NCBI RefSeq assembly: GCF_905220415.1
Contig: NC_059547.1
Location: 4,600,501 to 4,664,500, forward strand
DNA from: Colias croceus
Lineage: Eukaryota; Arthropoda; Insecta; Lepidoptera; Pieridae
Reading direction: 5' to 3'
DNA length: 64,000 bases
Positions 11,101 to 23,255 of the stretch are shown one piece after another; the first letter of the stretch is position 1; each line of letters starts with the position of its first letter. Made by a program: the position numbers and the translations under genes. The notes below the pieces were generated by a model that made no database searches, was not told where the DNA came from, and saw only the letters and a list, made by a program, of their open reading frames with translations.

Positions 11101-14100
11101 GAAATTTTGGTATGACTTGGTCTCAACATTTCTATAAATTCTATAGACACTTACAAAAATATATTTTATTGTCTTAATATTACGTATTTTATAGCTCATA
11201 GTGTAACAGTAAAATCTCCATTCTTCTGCACAGCTCTCGGTTCGGGCGATTTGGGTTCCTTTGGTCGTTCGGGCAGCTTAAGGACCATGGGTTCCGCACT
11301 CTCTGTGACACATCACAAACACATACAGTAACAGTTAATATTGTGTAATAAAGTGAAGCACGGCCATAGAATAATAAAATAAAAAAAAATAAAAAAAATT
11401 CGAGCTTTTTATGCGTCGTGTTGAAAATAAATCCATTAGTTCATAACGGACTTTAGCCATGCTTCATTTTAAACTTTAAAGTTAAATAAAAATACATCAA
11501 AATTCAAATGTTACAAAATATAACACTTATCACACATAAATATATCACATCCTCCAAAAAATTCATGAACAAAATCATACTCTACAATCTATATGAATGA
11601 AAGATCATATTTTTTTCAAAATATGAAAGAGCATGGAAATACCTACCATTGTTTTGTAGTAAGACAATGCACACTAATGAAAACAATTTCATTTAAATAT
11701 GTCAATTTTGTGGTGACAATGTTGAACAATGGTGCTTATGGTCCTAATAATTGATACAAGTGGAATATAGATATCTTTCGTTATACCTATAAGTATAGTT
11801 AGTTACACTGTGTACAAACAAGCATTATTAGTGATTGAAAGAGAATATTAGTAACGTCATTAGTCTTAATTACTTAGAACAAAATGTTGGAAATTATTTT
11901 ATACATAGTGAGGCAAAATACACAGTTTTCTTACGTAGCTACATAACTTATACATATTTTACTTAATATACATGTTTATATTATAATAAACAAAGGAATA
12001 CTTTAATATTTTACTAAATGCATGGTATAACAATAAGCTTAACTCATATTTTATTATTGTTTAATTACCTAATTATTATCAAGATTATCTGAGGATCACA
12101 AAAATATAGCGACTTCTTAGACTTTGTCTAATATTGGATTTACATGAACACACATTTTATGTCAATAATATTATTTCTTGTACAATTTGTAATTTTTATA
12201 AGCATAATATTTATCTTATTTTATTATTGTACCACATTATACCTAATATTTGACAATGTTGTCGTCAATCAGGCCATATAATATAAATGATATGTACGTG
12301 CTTGAGATTTAAAATAATTTTTCCCATAACTAATTATTATTTAAGTTAGGTTTTACAGTTTACTTTTATTAAACTACTACTTTAGTTTATAATTAATATA
12401 AATCAGTTGTAATTATGAGTATAAATGTGACTGTGTATAAATAAAAATAAATAAAATAAAAGTAAAAGATAAATGCTCGATTTATCATTTATGGACTCTT
12501 GATTGTATAAAAAATATCTTTCAATTTATTTGCATCCTATTTCAGTCATAGTCATATATCAAATCTATTCAGTATACTGTAATTAATATTATAATAATTA
12601 GAATCATCACTCATAACAATTATTCAGCCACACACAACGTGAGAAAAATATATTAATCACTGTTTGAAAACTGCAGTTTCTTGCAATATGTTAGACGTAA
12701 ATAGTAAAATATTATCCAAGATAGCCTAATCAGGGCAGTTCGTTTGTTGACCTAAGATAAATATTGTAGATAATAATTCATCACACTATTTTACGGAACT
12801 AAATAATCTAAGCTGAGTCCTAAGTCATAACTCATTCATATACAATAACCATACATATATACATTGAAAATTACAAATACAATGGGGTGCTTCGTTAGTT
12901 TCAACTGAAGGGAAATGGACAAACACAGGACAAACAGTTAATTGCGAACACATAACCATCTACCACCAGTTTTAGGTTTGAAAAGAGACTCACCGATCGA
13001 TCTATGGTCAGCTTGGCTTCCATAAAACTCATCGAGTTCCTTCGCGGAACACAACGGTGTGTCAACTTGTGTAGTTTCGTCGAATTTAGAATAATCAACT
13101 TCATATCCTTGACGTTCACGATTATATGACACTAATGGCACAAATCTATGACCCCACATTATTTCACTTGTTGTATAACTAGAGCGCGCCTGAGTTGTCT
13201 GCCCCGTCGATTCGATGGTGCCCTCCAGCACTACAACTATTTCAAATCTTTCTTGAAGAACATCAGCGGCGGACACGCCATAGAAAGGACTGCTTGCGTT
13301 TATTTTATGTACCATAGTGATAGGCCAAATAAAGAAAAGATTGCTGTCACATCCATCTGCGTTTAATTCTAGTTCTGTTTGATAATGGGACAGCACTTCT
13401 CCTTCCTTAGTAGTTCTGGATCTAATTAATTGCGCTCTTACACTAGCTCCTATTATATGAGACTTCCTTAAGTCACCGACGCGGAACATAAGGCTGAGCT
13501 CACCATCTCTTTGACAGATAACAGCATGTTTAGAAAATAGCAGTGTTTGTGTTCTATGTTTTGGTCTCGTCATCTTCGCAAATACGATGCCCACCATGAA
13601 AGCTTGTATCATAACTCCCACTATACTCTGAAGGCACATAATGAAAATTGCTTCAGGACATTCTTCTGTGGTTGTACGCGAACCATACCCAATGGTGTGT
13701 TGTGTTTCTATACTGAATAAGAAACATGAGGTGAAGTCGTAAATGTTAAACACACAAGGTTTCCAATTCGAGGACTCCTGCATCGGTGGTAAGTGGTCGG
13801 GTTCAAGATCTCCATGTGTGAACGCAATTAACCACCATATGAGTGCAAATCCCAACCAAGATAGAATGAACGAGAGCGTGAACACTAGTAACGTCCATCT
13901 CCATTGTGCATCTACGAGCGTCGTAAACATATCCTGTAAGAACCGCAACCTCCGTTGCTGAATCCTTGACTTGACAATGTTGCACTCGCCATTTTTGAGA
14001 ATAGCGCGCCGTCTCGTTCTTCTAGAAGCTCCATGTCTATGCGAGCGGTTTCTGTAATAAAAAAAGAAAACTATGTTTCATAATGTTCTTATGAATACAC

Positions 14101-17100
14101 CTTTAATAATAATTATAAATCGTAAGAGAGCGAACGCGTAGATCACGCGTGAACGATGCTACGGTGCTACGACCTTCATAAATGTTAATGTCGTTAATGG
14201 GCACTAGTTAAACTTATAGCTAATTATAAAATATTTCTTAGACATAAACATTAAATTAATGGGAACTAATGAGAAAATGCAAGAAAAATAAAAAGCGACA
14301 CAGTACGGATGGATTTCTGTCGGAGACGGCACAGGTTGGCACTGATCGACGAACCTCTTGGTCACTGTGGGGTAGTAGACTCCGGGGGAAAGATTGCCAT
14401 TTCCCGGGACAGTTTTGACTTTAAGCCATTCATCAGGGAGGAGCTGGGCCTCCTCTCGGCTCGCAGGCGACTCTGGGTCGAGGTGCATGGTGCCGTGCGC
14501 GCGGTTCACTCGCAGCGGACCGTCTGCGCCACCATCCCTCAGTACTCTGGTACCTCCTGAAGCATCGCACGCGATAATATCGCGATCACGACTGCCTGTA
14601 TCGTACTCGTCAGCAAAATGACGCGCTAAACGTTTTATAATTATATCGCGAGATTCTATATCTCGAAAATTATCAGCTCGCTTGGAAAACAAATTTCAGT
14701 TAGTATCAATTTTTGACATTTATGTTTGTTCAGGGGGCGTCAGAATGCGTTTCGTCATCGTTCTAACACGAAATCATTGCAAATATAATAAAAGGAAGTA
14801 GATTAGTAATTTATTAGGTTGTAAGGTTTTTTTTTTTAATTCCTATATAATCTTGTGAAAGAAACTTATCTGACTTAGCATTTTTTATTGTGAGGATTGC
14901 TTGATTATAAACATTCTTAAGTTTTGATATTAATCTGGAAATAACATAATTATATAACTTTAAAATGCAATAGCATTCCTGGGTCGCTCTAATTTGTAAA
15001 ATGTTTTAAGTGAAATAAATGATTTATTTATTTATTTATTTAATAAAATAATTTGTATACTATAATGATATAACGCTAAAGAGTTTGCTTGTTTGCTTGA
15101 TCCCGCGAATCTCAAGAATACTGGACTGATTTCAATAATTATTTCACCATTTCAAAAATTATTTTACCATTAGAAATGTGTGTGGAACGGATCACTAGTT
15201 TTAAATACGACATTATCATTGAAAAAAATCATAACATTGAAAACTATCATTTTCTTTAAAACCCGCCCATAGCACCAGCCCCGCCTCTTTAGTAAATACA
15301 AAATTTTTACAGCGTAAATTTGCGTGCTAATTCGCATTTTCCCCATTCTAATTTGTATTTCTCGAACTTATGAAGGTCGATCCAATAATAATTACCTATT
15401 TCATATTATCACATCGAAGTATGCTATTGAAATATCTATCGAGACGGTGGTATAACAGATTTGTCAACATTCAATGCGTGATACAAATAGTGACTTTTTC
15501 TACAAGATGCGTATCATGCCTATTACTTATTTTAAATACGATACATATTCAAGTAAAACGTTTTAGCTAATTTAGTAATTATCACCACGCCTCTATAAAC
15601 ATGTTGTGCATGATTTTCTTATTAAACCTCATAAGTAAATAAGAAGACACATAGAATCGTGATATCAAAATAAGCATGTTTATTACAACTGCGTTCAGGT
15701 ATTTATTTTCATAATATTATGAAAATATTTTAGGATTTGCGCAAGTAGGATCTAAACTGTTTAGAAATTCAAACAAATACTACTACGTGATTAATATTTT
15801 TTATAAAACATATCCTTTTTATTGAATTTATTGTTGAATGCCCTATTTTCTAAACCAAAGAGCCTTTTATGCTTGTCGTTGAACTATAAACAAAGAAAAC
15901 TATTTTTTCATTAGATATTTATAAATTTTAAAAATTCAACATAATACCTAATTAAATATTATATTTAAAGATGCCTCTTCAAACAATAAATCAATATGTT
16001 CCTACGAAATCGAGCTACAGTAATAACAATGATAGACCATCTGCTCTACCTAGAGCAAAAATATTCGATGTATCGGCATCTGCTCTACTTGTGGATATTT
16101 TGTTTCACTTGTGTATTTGTGATCCAAATAGCAATAATATATAATAAATTGATTGCATGCAATTAAGCATGCAATACATCGAATATTTTTACCCGACTGC
16201 CAAAGAAGGAGGGTAATGTTTTTCGAGTGTATGTAAGTATGTATGTATGTCTTTTCCTTTGTGACCACCTGTAGCCTAAACGGCTTGATGGATTTTGATG
16301 TATGAGGTATCGTTAGATTTGTCTTGATTACGGGAGTGTCATAGGATACATTTTATCCTAAAAGTCCCACGGGATAAAGACATAATAATATTTTTTCTAA
16401 ATTTCCCTTTAAAAAAATATGTATGCGGTATCATTAGATTCATTTCAATCACGGGAGTAATTAATATAGGATTTTTACTCTTTTTTTAGTGTGCAGTCGG
16501 GTATTTTGTTTTTTTAATAATTATCAACACTTGTTAACAGATATACTAAGATCTTGGGAAACAATGTTTCTAAATTATTATTGGTAATATAGTCCAATAT
16601 TTTATTATTTAAAATCAATAAGTGAATCCCATGTTTAATAACAATAAAATTAAATTGTCCATTTGTCCAATATTTTGTCAAAAAAAAAATCGCTATTCAT
16701 CATTTGCATGCGTTTGTCGCGTGTTGTTTATTATGTGTCTTAGAAACTTGGATAGATGAAGAGTGATAGTTAGTACCTACATACTTCTTATTACTCAATC
16801 TATGAATAAGAATATATTATCTAATCTAGTCTTGTCACAAATTACATAATTTTTAAAATTTGAGAAGCCTTTTCTATATATTGAATCTATAAATAAAACT
16901 ACCTTTTAGCTTAAATGGTACGTAAGTTCAAAAAATATCCCTATAAAGTATTGAAAAATAGTTGCGTACATGCCATACCTATACCATTTTTCGTTTTTAA
17001 TTAGTATTTTTCTGTGTAATAATGAGATAATCTTTGTATCACGGATTATGCCATATAATTATTATAACATTTCCGTATCTTCTAACACAAATAATTTTTG

Positions 17101-20100
17101 TTTGTCTCTTTAAGTTTATTTACGCCGAATATGGTATTAAAATGCATTAACGCTTAGCATAATCTTTATTTTGTAGCATGTTATTGCTGGATGATAAAGT
17201 TTACTGCTGAATTAATATATCTGGCTTAAATAGGGATTAAAAAAAAAGTAAGATGCGGTTTAAGTAATTATGTTTATTACCTATATCTTTAAAATCTTGA
17301 TTCCATGATCTTTTTAAGAAATATTGTGCAATTGCAACATTATGTAGACTTTTTTTTAATATCTTCTTTTAAAACGTTACTTTTATACTTCGATGTGAAT
17401 AATATTGAACCCGTGACGCCCATAACTTAGAATAATAATGAAATTAACATTAAAAGCTATTGCCATTTGTTTATTTATGCAAATTAATTGCAGCAATTAG
17501 CTGATAGTTTATCAATATTCGCCAATAGCGGTATTTTTATCGTCAAAAGTCTGTATTATTGAATTGAGTCGCCCTTCGTTTGGTTCTACGATGGAAAGGT
17601 GTTTCATATGATTAATGAGTGTTATCTAGACACGTCGGTGTTTACAGATTTTCGTGGATTTGGCAGATTATGAGGATATCCTACAACTTTAGAGAGTTAT
17701 TTGCACACCTTGAACAGTGACGCTTTTACGAACTGAGGCTAAACAGATTAGAACCGATTAAACCTGCTATGTGGAAAGTTGGGACTTGATAAAAAATAAC
17801 AAAGAATTACGAAAATCGTACACAGAACTTGGAACTGGTCAACTGCTTTTACGGATCTTTGAGGAAACGTAATGATAACATAATAACGTTTTTACTTTTA
17901 AGCACCCATAGCAGATATTCGTCTAAAATATTTAAAAAAATACATGTTTTATGTGACAGTCACAGTGATACAAATGCATAAACGCTTAAATCTTCATGTA
18001 ACGCAGGTTAAGATAAGAAATTTCTAAACAATAAACACAATGTCAATGTTACCGAGTAATTGAAAAGTTATTTTAAAGTAGCTGCGCTCCAAGGTTTCAT
18101 TCGCAGGGCTCCGCTTCTGTTGGTCTTAGCGTGATGATATATTATAGTCTTCCTCGATAAATGGGCTATTCAACACCGAAATAATTTTTCAAATCGGACC
18201 AGTAGTTCCCGAGATTAGCGCGTTCAAACATACAAACAAACTCTTCAGCTTTATAATATTATTAAATATAGATTCCATAAATAAGCAGCTTTCTCGATTT
18301 ATTTAAAATCATTTTAAATACAGTCTAAACAAATTTCATTATTTTGGCTCTACCAGGCCGAAGGAATAATGTGGCAAAATATTGTGAATATTTACGGACT
18401 CTATTAGCGAATTATTTTTTGTTGTACTTAATTCAAATAGCCAACCAAATACCGCCAAAATGTGACAAATGAAAAAGTCACATTTCGTACTCTAATACAA
18501 GCTAATTATGAATTTGTTCGGTCACGACGATTTAACTGTTTTTTTCCTCCATTATCCAAAGTATATGATAAAATTTATCCAAAACTGCAGAATAAACAAT
18601 CATCACACCTAATCTAGGTACAATTAAAAATTAGATTTCAATTAAATATTAGGAAAACTGCTAGCTTTGGAGATCAAAAAGCGAAACTAATTTTCTACAT
18701 ATTTTGAAGTAATTAACTAAGAAATACTCACTATGTATGGTAGGGAAGTAATTTATGGATAGGTACCTACGTTAAATTTGTATAAACATAATACCCTTCA
18801 AGATACCTCGTCACGATGTCTATTGTAAACGAAAGTAGAACAAACTTGGTCAACAACGATAATGTCGCTTATCTTAACACTATTTACGCCTGCGGCGCAT
18901 TTTCAGGAATTTTAAATGTCTCACAACATACTTCGGAAATAATTAATTAAAATCACATTCACATAAACTAGATAACTTCACTTTAACATGTGCTGTTCAT
19001 CAAATTAGTCACGAAACTGAACGACTAAGAAAATAAGTTATCGGTATACTGATTAGATATTGGAAACTTGAGAATTGCGATACGATTTCTTGGGGAGTGC
19101 TAAATAAAAATGTAACTTTATCACCCATATAGTTTTATCGTAAATACTAATGAAAATCTTTAAATGATACGCTGATAACCAAACTCAAATATCGGTAAAA
19201 ATCATAAAGAATAGCTTAATTTTGAAATAGATGTAATGTAGATCAATACAAAAAAGATATATCTATGAACTTATTTAGTACGAGCTAAAAACCTAGGTCA
19301 TAGTAGCAGTAGTAAAACTCTACTCTCTAGATTTACTCTATATTGCAAATAAAACAAGCATTTCCTTTTTTATTACAAAAAGTATAAGATACATAATCTC
19401 TAAGTGGTTTTATTTTAAATCAATGCAGTTACACGCTGATGTACTTATTATCACAATGCACTGGATAAAGTATTTAGTAGAAACCTACTTACATATCACA
19501 AAATAAATAATAGTATGTAATAAATTTCTACGTATGTTTTCGTTTTCAATTTACACATACACATATTATCGACGATTTCTGTTATAATTAATCTGTAAAA
19601 ATCCGATCTACCTTGTCCGGGCTTATAAGATAGTTTTTTAAGTTATTTCCATACTAATCTTTATTTATCTTATCTAAATTCCGTGGATTTCCGATTTCCG
19701 AGAAAAATACAAAATTGTTTTGGAACATGATTTGAGGCAAGGAATTTTGTCTTTATTCGTTTTAAATGTTTTATTACAAGTCAAACATATTTTAACAATT
19801 AATCTTTAAACGGATTTTTATTTATAACATTTGCAATTTCTTTATAGAGATAACTTTTAGCAGTAAATAAACCTTTATAGAATTGTTGGATAAGTTAATC
19901 TAATTATATAATAAAATGAAATACTGCTGTAATATAAAAGTATAAGCCTCATACCACCATAAACGTTACGTTGAACTTTTATGTGATGAAAATCATAAAG
20001 ATTAGTAGCAAATGAGTCAAGTTTTAATGAGAAATGATTTACATTACAGTTCGACATTTTGCGGTACAGTCGACGCAGAGTGCTGTCGTAGTAGATTAGG

Positions 20101-20780
20101 TACCTAAAACACCCTAGGGCCTAGTGTGTTATTTTTATTTTATTTAACCACATATTAAAATACTTATGTATATATTTTTTGGGAAAAGAATAAGTAAATA
20201 TAAAATATTAAAGAAATGTAAAAATGTAGAAAATGTTGTATTTAAATATTTATGAAGAGATTCATTTGTATCTTACCGAGTAGTTAATAAATACCTAAAT
20301 TGTAATAAATAATAATTTGTTAATTTCACTAATATTTTGAATATTTTTTTCAGATCTACCAGTATAATAATTACGAACCTTCTTGATCTATTAAAAACGT
20401 GTTCACTCCTTGCTCGTATTCACATCTAATCCTTAGGTTACTGTAATAATAGACTTGACTTCCATTACTTACCTACAACTATCCACTCGATAAATCGTGC
20501 TCTGTCCAATAGAACTGCTATATGTCGGTATTCTATGTAAGCTGCTAACTGGATGAATAGAGTGTCGCAACAGTCCACTAGCGCTGAATCCAAGCATCGG
20601 TGACTCTACTACAGAACTATCAAATACGCTGGTTTCATCCGTTTCTTCTTCTATTACACCTGGTTTGTAAAATATTTTTCCACTCGCCAATAATGGTTTC
20701 GGTTTTGCCTCCTTTTGGACTTCATCCTCTTTTTTAATTTCCATCTCATAAGTGTTACGATTTGATGAGGACGCTTCCAT
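7916..20780 (-). CDS. Inward-rectifier K+ channel gene 2 (Kir/Irk family)
   Basis: Minus-strand Kir channel. The common core exon is 14051-12994. It carries RRRAILKNGECNIV, M1 WTLLVFTLSFILSWLGFALI, the filter TIGYGSR, M2 ending SIVGVMIQAFM, then KMTRPKHRTQT, LMFRVGDLRKSH and TPLCSAKELDEF. Its acceptor needs one base to complete a codon. Two upstream exons end in the matching phase 2: 20780-20473 (with an ATG) and 14680-14307. Its GTGAGT donor leaves phase 1, and two downstream exons accept phase 1: 11302-11196 and 8196-7916, each with its own stop. Without splicing at that donor, the core reads on to a stop at 12938-12940. The 5' and 3' introns sit at the same places and phases as in Kir gene 3 (5') and Kir gene 1 (3'), which supports the model. 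Gln at 13604-13606 occupies the rectification site. The combination of ends used in vivo is inferred. Confidence 0.88.
9782..10216. repeat. Fold-back element with two identical 176-nt arms
   Basis: The left arm 9782-9957 and right arm 10041-10216 are exact reverse complements over 176 nt by my base-by-base reading, separated by an 83-nt loop. The termini read ATCCCACCAAAAACATTTTC and its complement. Perfect arms imply a recent origin or ongoing correction between the arms. Transcribed as part of Kir gene 2 it would give a very long RNA hairpin. No target-site duplication is obvious. It is probably a fold-back or MITE-class DNA element. Confidence 0.9.
10723..10772. repeat. Short GC-rich inverted repeat
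   Basis: GGTAGTGCCC (10723-10732) pairs with GGGCACTACC (10763-10772) around a 30-nt loop in otherwise AT-rich intron sequence. A second small palindrome of the same region, ATCCCCTA/TAGGGGAT-like, lies at about 10385-10413. Together, 10.36-10.79 kb may be the remains of a mobile element of unknown class. Confidence 0.45.
11196..11302 (-). CDS. Kir gene 2, 3'-terminal exon A (short tail)
   Basis: Acceptor GTGTCACAG|AGAGTGCGG, phase 1, then a 34-residue tail and TGA at 11198-11196. The tail starts ESAEPMVLKLPERPKEPKSP and ends KNGDFTVTL. It was too short to stand out as an ORF and was found by looking for a phase-1 acceptor downstream of the core-exon donor. The last residues V-T-L have the form of a class II PDZ ligand (hydrophobic-x-hydrophobic). 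The other two possible C-termini do not show such a motif. That use is inference. Confidence 0.72.
12938..14051 (-). CDS. Kir gene 2 core exon with read-through stop
   Basis: Starts after TTATTACAG at 14051 and encodes almost the whole channel in one exon, unlike Kir gene 1 where the same region is split by five introns. A strong GTGAGT donor follows base 12994, inside HRSIG. If it is not used, translation continues through ESLFKPKTGGRWLCVRN to a stop at 12940-12938. The homologous junction in Kir gene 1 (3399/3400) is spliced in the same phase, so I take splicing as the default and the read-through end as a possible third C-terminus. Confidence 0.9.
14307..14680 (-). CDS. Kir gene 2, alternative 5' coding exon B
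   Basis: Open frame of 124 codons plus 2 nt, ending at donor CATCC|GTACTG, phase 2, which fits the core exon at 14051. Upstream in frame is a TGA (14698-14696) and no ATG. A consensus branch point TACTAAC followed by a pyrimidine-rich run and AG at 14682-14681 suggests that an unidentified exon splices in at 14680. Alternatively translation begins at the in-frame ATG at 14488, which has a good context (GGCACCATG) and opens MHLDPESPASREEAQLLPDE. The encoded N-terminus shows no known domain. Confidence 0.65.
16057..16190. repeat. Inverted repeat abutting the ACCCGACTG MITE
   Basis: AAAAATATTCGATGTAT (16057-16073) is perfectly inverted at 16174-16190, directly beside the MITE start. Between the arms is another palindrome, ATTGCATGC..GCATGCAAT, around 16152-16174. 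This is probably a second small palindromic element next to the MITE. Confidence 0.5.
16191..16502. mobile_element. MITE with ACCCGACTG termini
   Basis: A 312-bp AT-rich element starting ACCCGACTGC and ending GCAGTCGGGT, a 10-bp terminal inverted repeat. Flanks ATTTTT and ATTTTG may be a 5-bp target duplication. No coding capacity. It contains a duplicated inner module: TGTATGAGGTATCGTTAGAT near 16300 recurs in modified form near 16420. It lies in the long intron of Kir gene 2. Confidence 0.65.
18078..18272 (-). mobile_element. Helitron-like non-autonomous element
   Basis: Read on the minus strand, it starts TC after an A and ends near a degraded CTAG. The body has AAGCTGAAGAGTTTG, GAACGCGCTAATCTCGG and GGTCCGATTTGAAA, and matches the intact copy at 26929-27124. 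More degraded relatives are at 15065-15200 and 23127-23255. No coding capacity. Confidence 0.6.
20473..20780 (-). CDS. Kir gene 2, alternative 5' coding exon A (start exon)
   Basis: ATG at 20780, 102 codons plus 2 nt, ending at a consensus donor TGTAG|GTAAGT, phase 2, which fits the core exon at 14051. An in-frame stop lies 21 nt upstream of the ATG, so this is a genuine 5' end of translation. It opens MEASSSNRNTYEMEIKKEDE and contains KPKPLLASGKIFYKPGVIEE and a Ser-rich stretch. The exon probably begins at 20911 after an acceptor CATTTTCAG, giving a 5' UTR of 131 nt that contains a short upstream ORF (MTILLMM...). Assignment to the Kir gene rests on strand, position and phase, not on similarity. 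Confidence 0.6.
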
Positions 20781-21556
20781 GCTTGTTTTTTTATCACGAT
20801 ATCATCCAGGGCCTTGTCAAAGAGGTTAATTCAGTTTGGAGCACTGAGTTCTGATACATTTTGTATGCACATATTATTGTCGTCATCATTAGGAGTATTG
20901 TCATCGTTTTCCTGAAAATGAATTATTTTTTATGGTGAGTATCATAATACATATATAAAATACCGAATTATGAATTTAATTTGCTTGTGTATTTTTTTTT
21001 ATTTAATCAAATTTATTTATTTAAATAATATTTAAAGTTTTCAACAGTAATCAGTTTTTGGTCGATATTTCATTTGAAGCAACAAGACTGGTGTCCTTAC
21101 GACGAATCAGACAATAGTTGTAACTATTACAATAATGTTTTTCATTCGTAACACATATTGCACACAGTGAATGCGAGGTATCTTTGCATATCTTATTACA
21201 GGACTTTATATTGAGCATGTTCAATGGCATAGTGTTACCTGCACTTATATAGTATTACATTGATATGCATAAGTTAGGTTCAAGGAACAAAAATATCCGC
21301 ATAGTAGCTATTTTTAATTTCGAAATCAATATACCTAAGCAATATTTTATAAACGCTGGCATGATTGTAGCACCCTTTAGCTACGCCCGTAGCTCCTTTA
21401 TTTACCACGTTTACATGAACAGAAACAGAATTACAATATTATTCAAATTATAACTTCAAAACTTTAATCATTTTTTAACTCATTGTTGTTTTCTTGATAT
21501 CCTGGGTGGTGTCAATCTTTTTTAAATAAAAGTGTTAAAAACTATTTATAACGCCA

Positions 21557-21589
21557 GACTCTACATTAAGGTTTTCTTAATGTAGAGTC
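21557..21589. repeat. Perfect 14-bp hairpin
   Basis: GACTCTACATTAAG, a 5-nt loop GTTTT, then CTTAATGTAGAGTC. It is upstream of Kir gene 2. It could be a remnant of a palindromic element. No other function is supported. Confidence 0.5.
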
Positions 21590-23126
21590 CGATATTTCGT
21601 TTATTATTTAATGGTTACTGTTTTAATTTTGGAGGCCCCTATTATTGACTTAAGTAAATAGAGATAAGTATAAGTATAAACGAAAAATATTTTTATTGTA
21701 GCATATGGTTTAATGCTCTAAGGTAGCATACCTATACCTAGTATAGTTTTTATATAAAACCATCTCTATATAAAAAAGAAAATGATAAGACTCTTTAGTG
21801 CCATCTTGTGATGAGTGGATGAAATACGTTTCACTGCAAACGAGTATTCAGCCTTCAGACAATTTTTTTTTTCTAATTAGGACATTTTTAAATCATAAAT
21901 ATCCTTCAAATAAAATACCTTAACATTATATTTAAGAATATATGTATTTTATCCTGTTGTAAACTTGTAATTATTATTATATGGTGTTACATTGTTTTAG
22001 CAATTTTATTAATACGCTCTTGATTCGAAGCAACTATTCCTCGTTCAGGATATTATCCATCTCCATGACAACGCAACGGATGCGTTTATTTCCTTATTTC
22101 TTCCCACTAGGATTCAGGCATATTGCGGAAAACCTCGTAAAATACTTAACTATCTGTGTTCTTGAACAACAAGAAAATAACTGCTAAAATGACCAATAAA
22201 ACACTAAAGATGCCGCTAGGCCTAGAAAGAATTATCTTAAGTTAAAAAATTAAACTGCGTAGGTCCAGAGCTAGGCCTCCTAAGTAACGAAATTCGCATC
22301 ATATACTATTATGTATGATTGGGGAATTTATTATAGAGATAATTTTTGTAGTTTTTCTATATTTGTGTGATATTTTGTACTTATGTAAGTATTTTTTTTT
22401 TTGCTTATTATTTTGTTTAGAACATTTCGTAGCATTCATTTTTAAATTGAAATTGGAACGTTAAATGCATCTTCGATAGAGCATCATTTGGAACATGAAA
22501 CTAGTTGAGAAATGGCGATAAAGATGGATGCTAAGATATTGCAGGATTATTTCCCTGATTCATGAAGCTGCTATAATATCTATTTTTCAACCAAATCACT
22601 CACAAAAATAATCTATATTAGCCAGAATTACAATATCTATCATTATCCAAAAATTTAAAATATTTCCAAATAATGTTAGTAGTAATGACATAAATCAATA
22701 GTCAGTTAAAATCGAAACTTCAAACAATTAGACCAACGAGTAATTAAATGCCCCTGAAGCACACACATTTGTCAAACTCGACTCATATCTACCTGGCTAG
22801 TTAGCGAAGGCCAATTTCAATTACCGCGTCTGACCAGTAATTAATGAGTTTGCTTCGTACCCGTGGCCCTATTACTATCCGCATATTACCTGTGAATTGC
22901 AACATTGACAATGACATAACAATCGATGGACGATTTTACGTAACCAATGTACGTATTCCTTCAGATGTGAATAACATTTACAGAAAATGTTCAGGTGAGC
23001 GTCCCGTAATAAACAGAACGTCCTTTAAACCTGTGCAGTGTAACCAATTGCATTACTTTTGCAAAATATGTATGATAATATGATTAATGACATTAATTTC
23101 GGCAGGAATAGATGCTCATATAAACT

Positions 23127-23255
23127 TCTATACTAATAATATAACGCTGAAGAGTTTGTTTGAACACGCTCATCTCAGGAACTGCAGAACCGATTTCAAA
23201 AATGCTTTTACCGTTAGATTAATATTGTGATCCCTGACCAAGGGTAGACCGCTAG
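23127..23255 (+). mobile_element. Helitron-like element, short copy
   Basis: Begins TCTATACTAATAATATAACG, has GAACTGCAGAACCGATTTC in the middle, and ends AGACCGCTAG followed by T. The CTAG|T end and TC start fit Helitron structure. Internal sequence is decayed. Confidence 0.55.

Larger units (their letters stand above)
14681..20472. other. Long intron of Kir gene 2
   Basis: About 5.8 kb of AT-rich sequence between the two candidate 5' coding exons. No exon was recognised on either strand. It holds the ACCCGACTG MITE, its neighbouring inverted repeat, a Helitron-like copy at 18078-18272 and a degraded one at about 15065-15200. An extra 5' exon feeding the acceptor at 14681 may be hidden here or farther upstream. 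Confidence 0.5.

Noticed and set aside
14307..20780. Exon A spliced onto exon B of Kir gene 2
   Set aside because: Phase 2 joined to the acceptor at 14680 gives a frame that meets TAG within a few codons. The two are treated as alternatives.
20473..20911. Independent single-pass membrane protein gene
   Set aside because: A hydrophobic frame precedes the ATG of exon A, but it is out of frame with stops between. The donor phase fits the Kir core exon, so a leader plus start exon is simpler.
22844..23083. 79-residue plus-strand ORF upstream of Kir gene 2
   Set aside because: No similarity recognised, no Kozak or splice context, and it abuts a Helitron-like copy.
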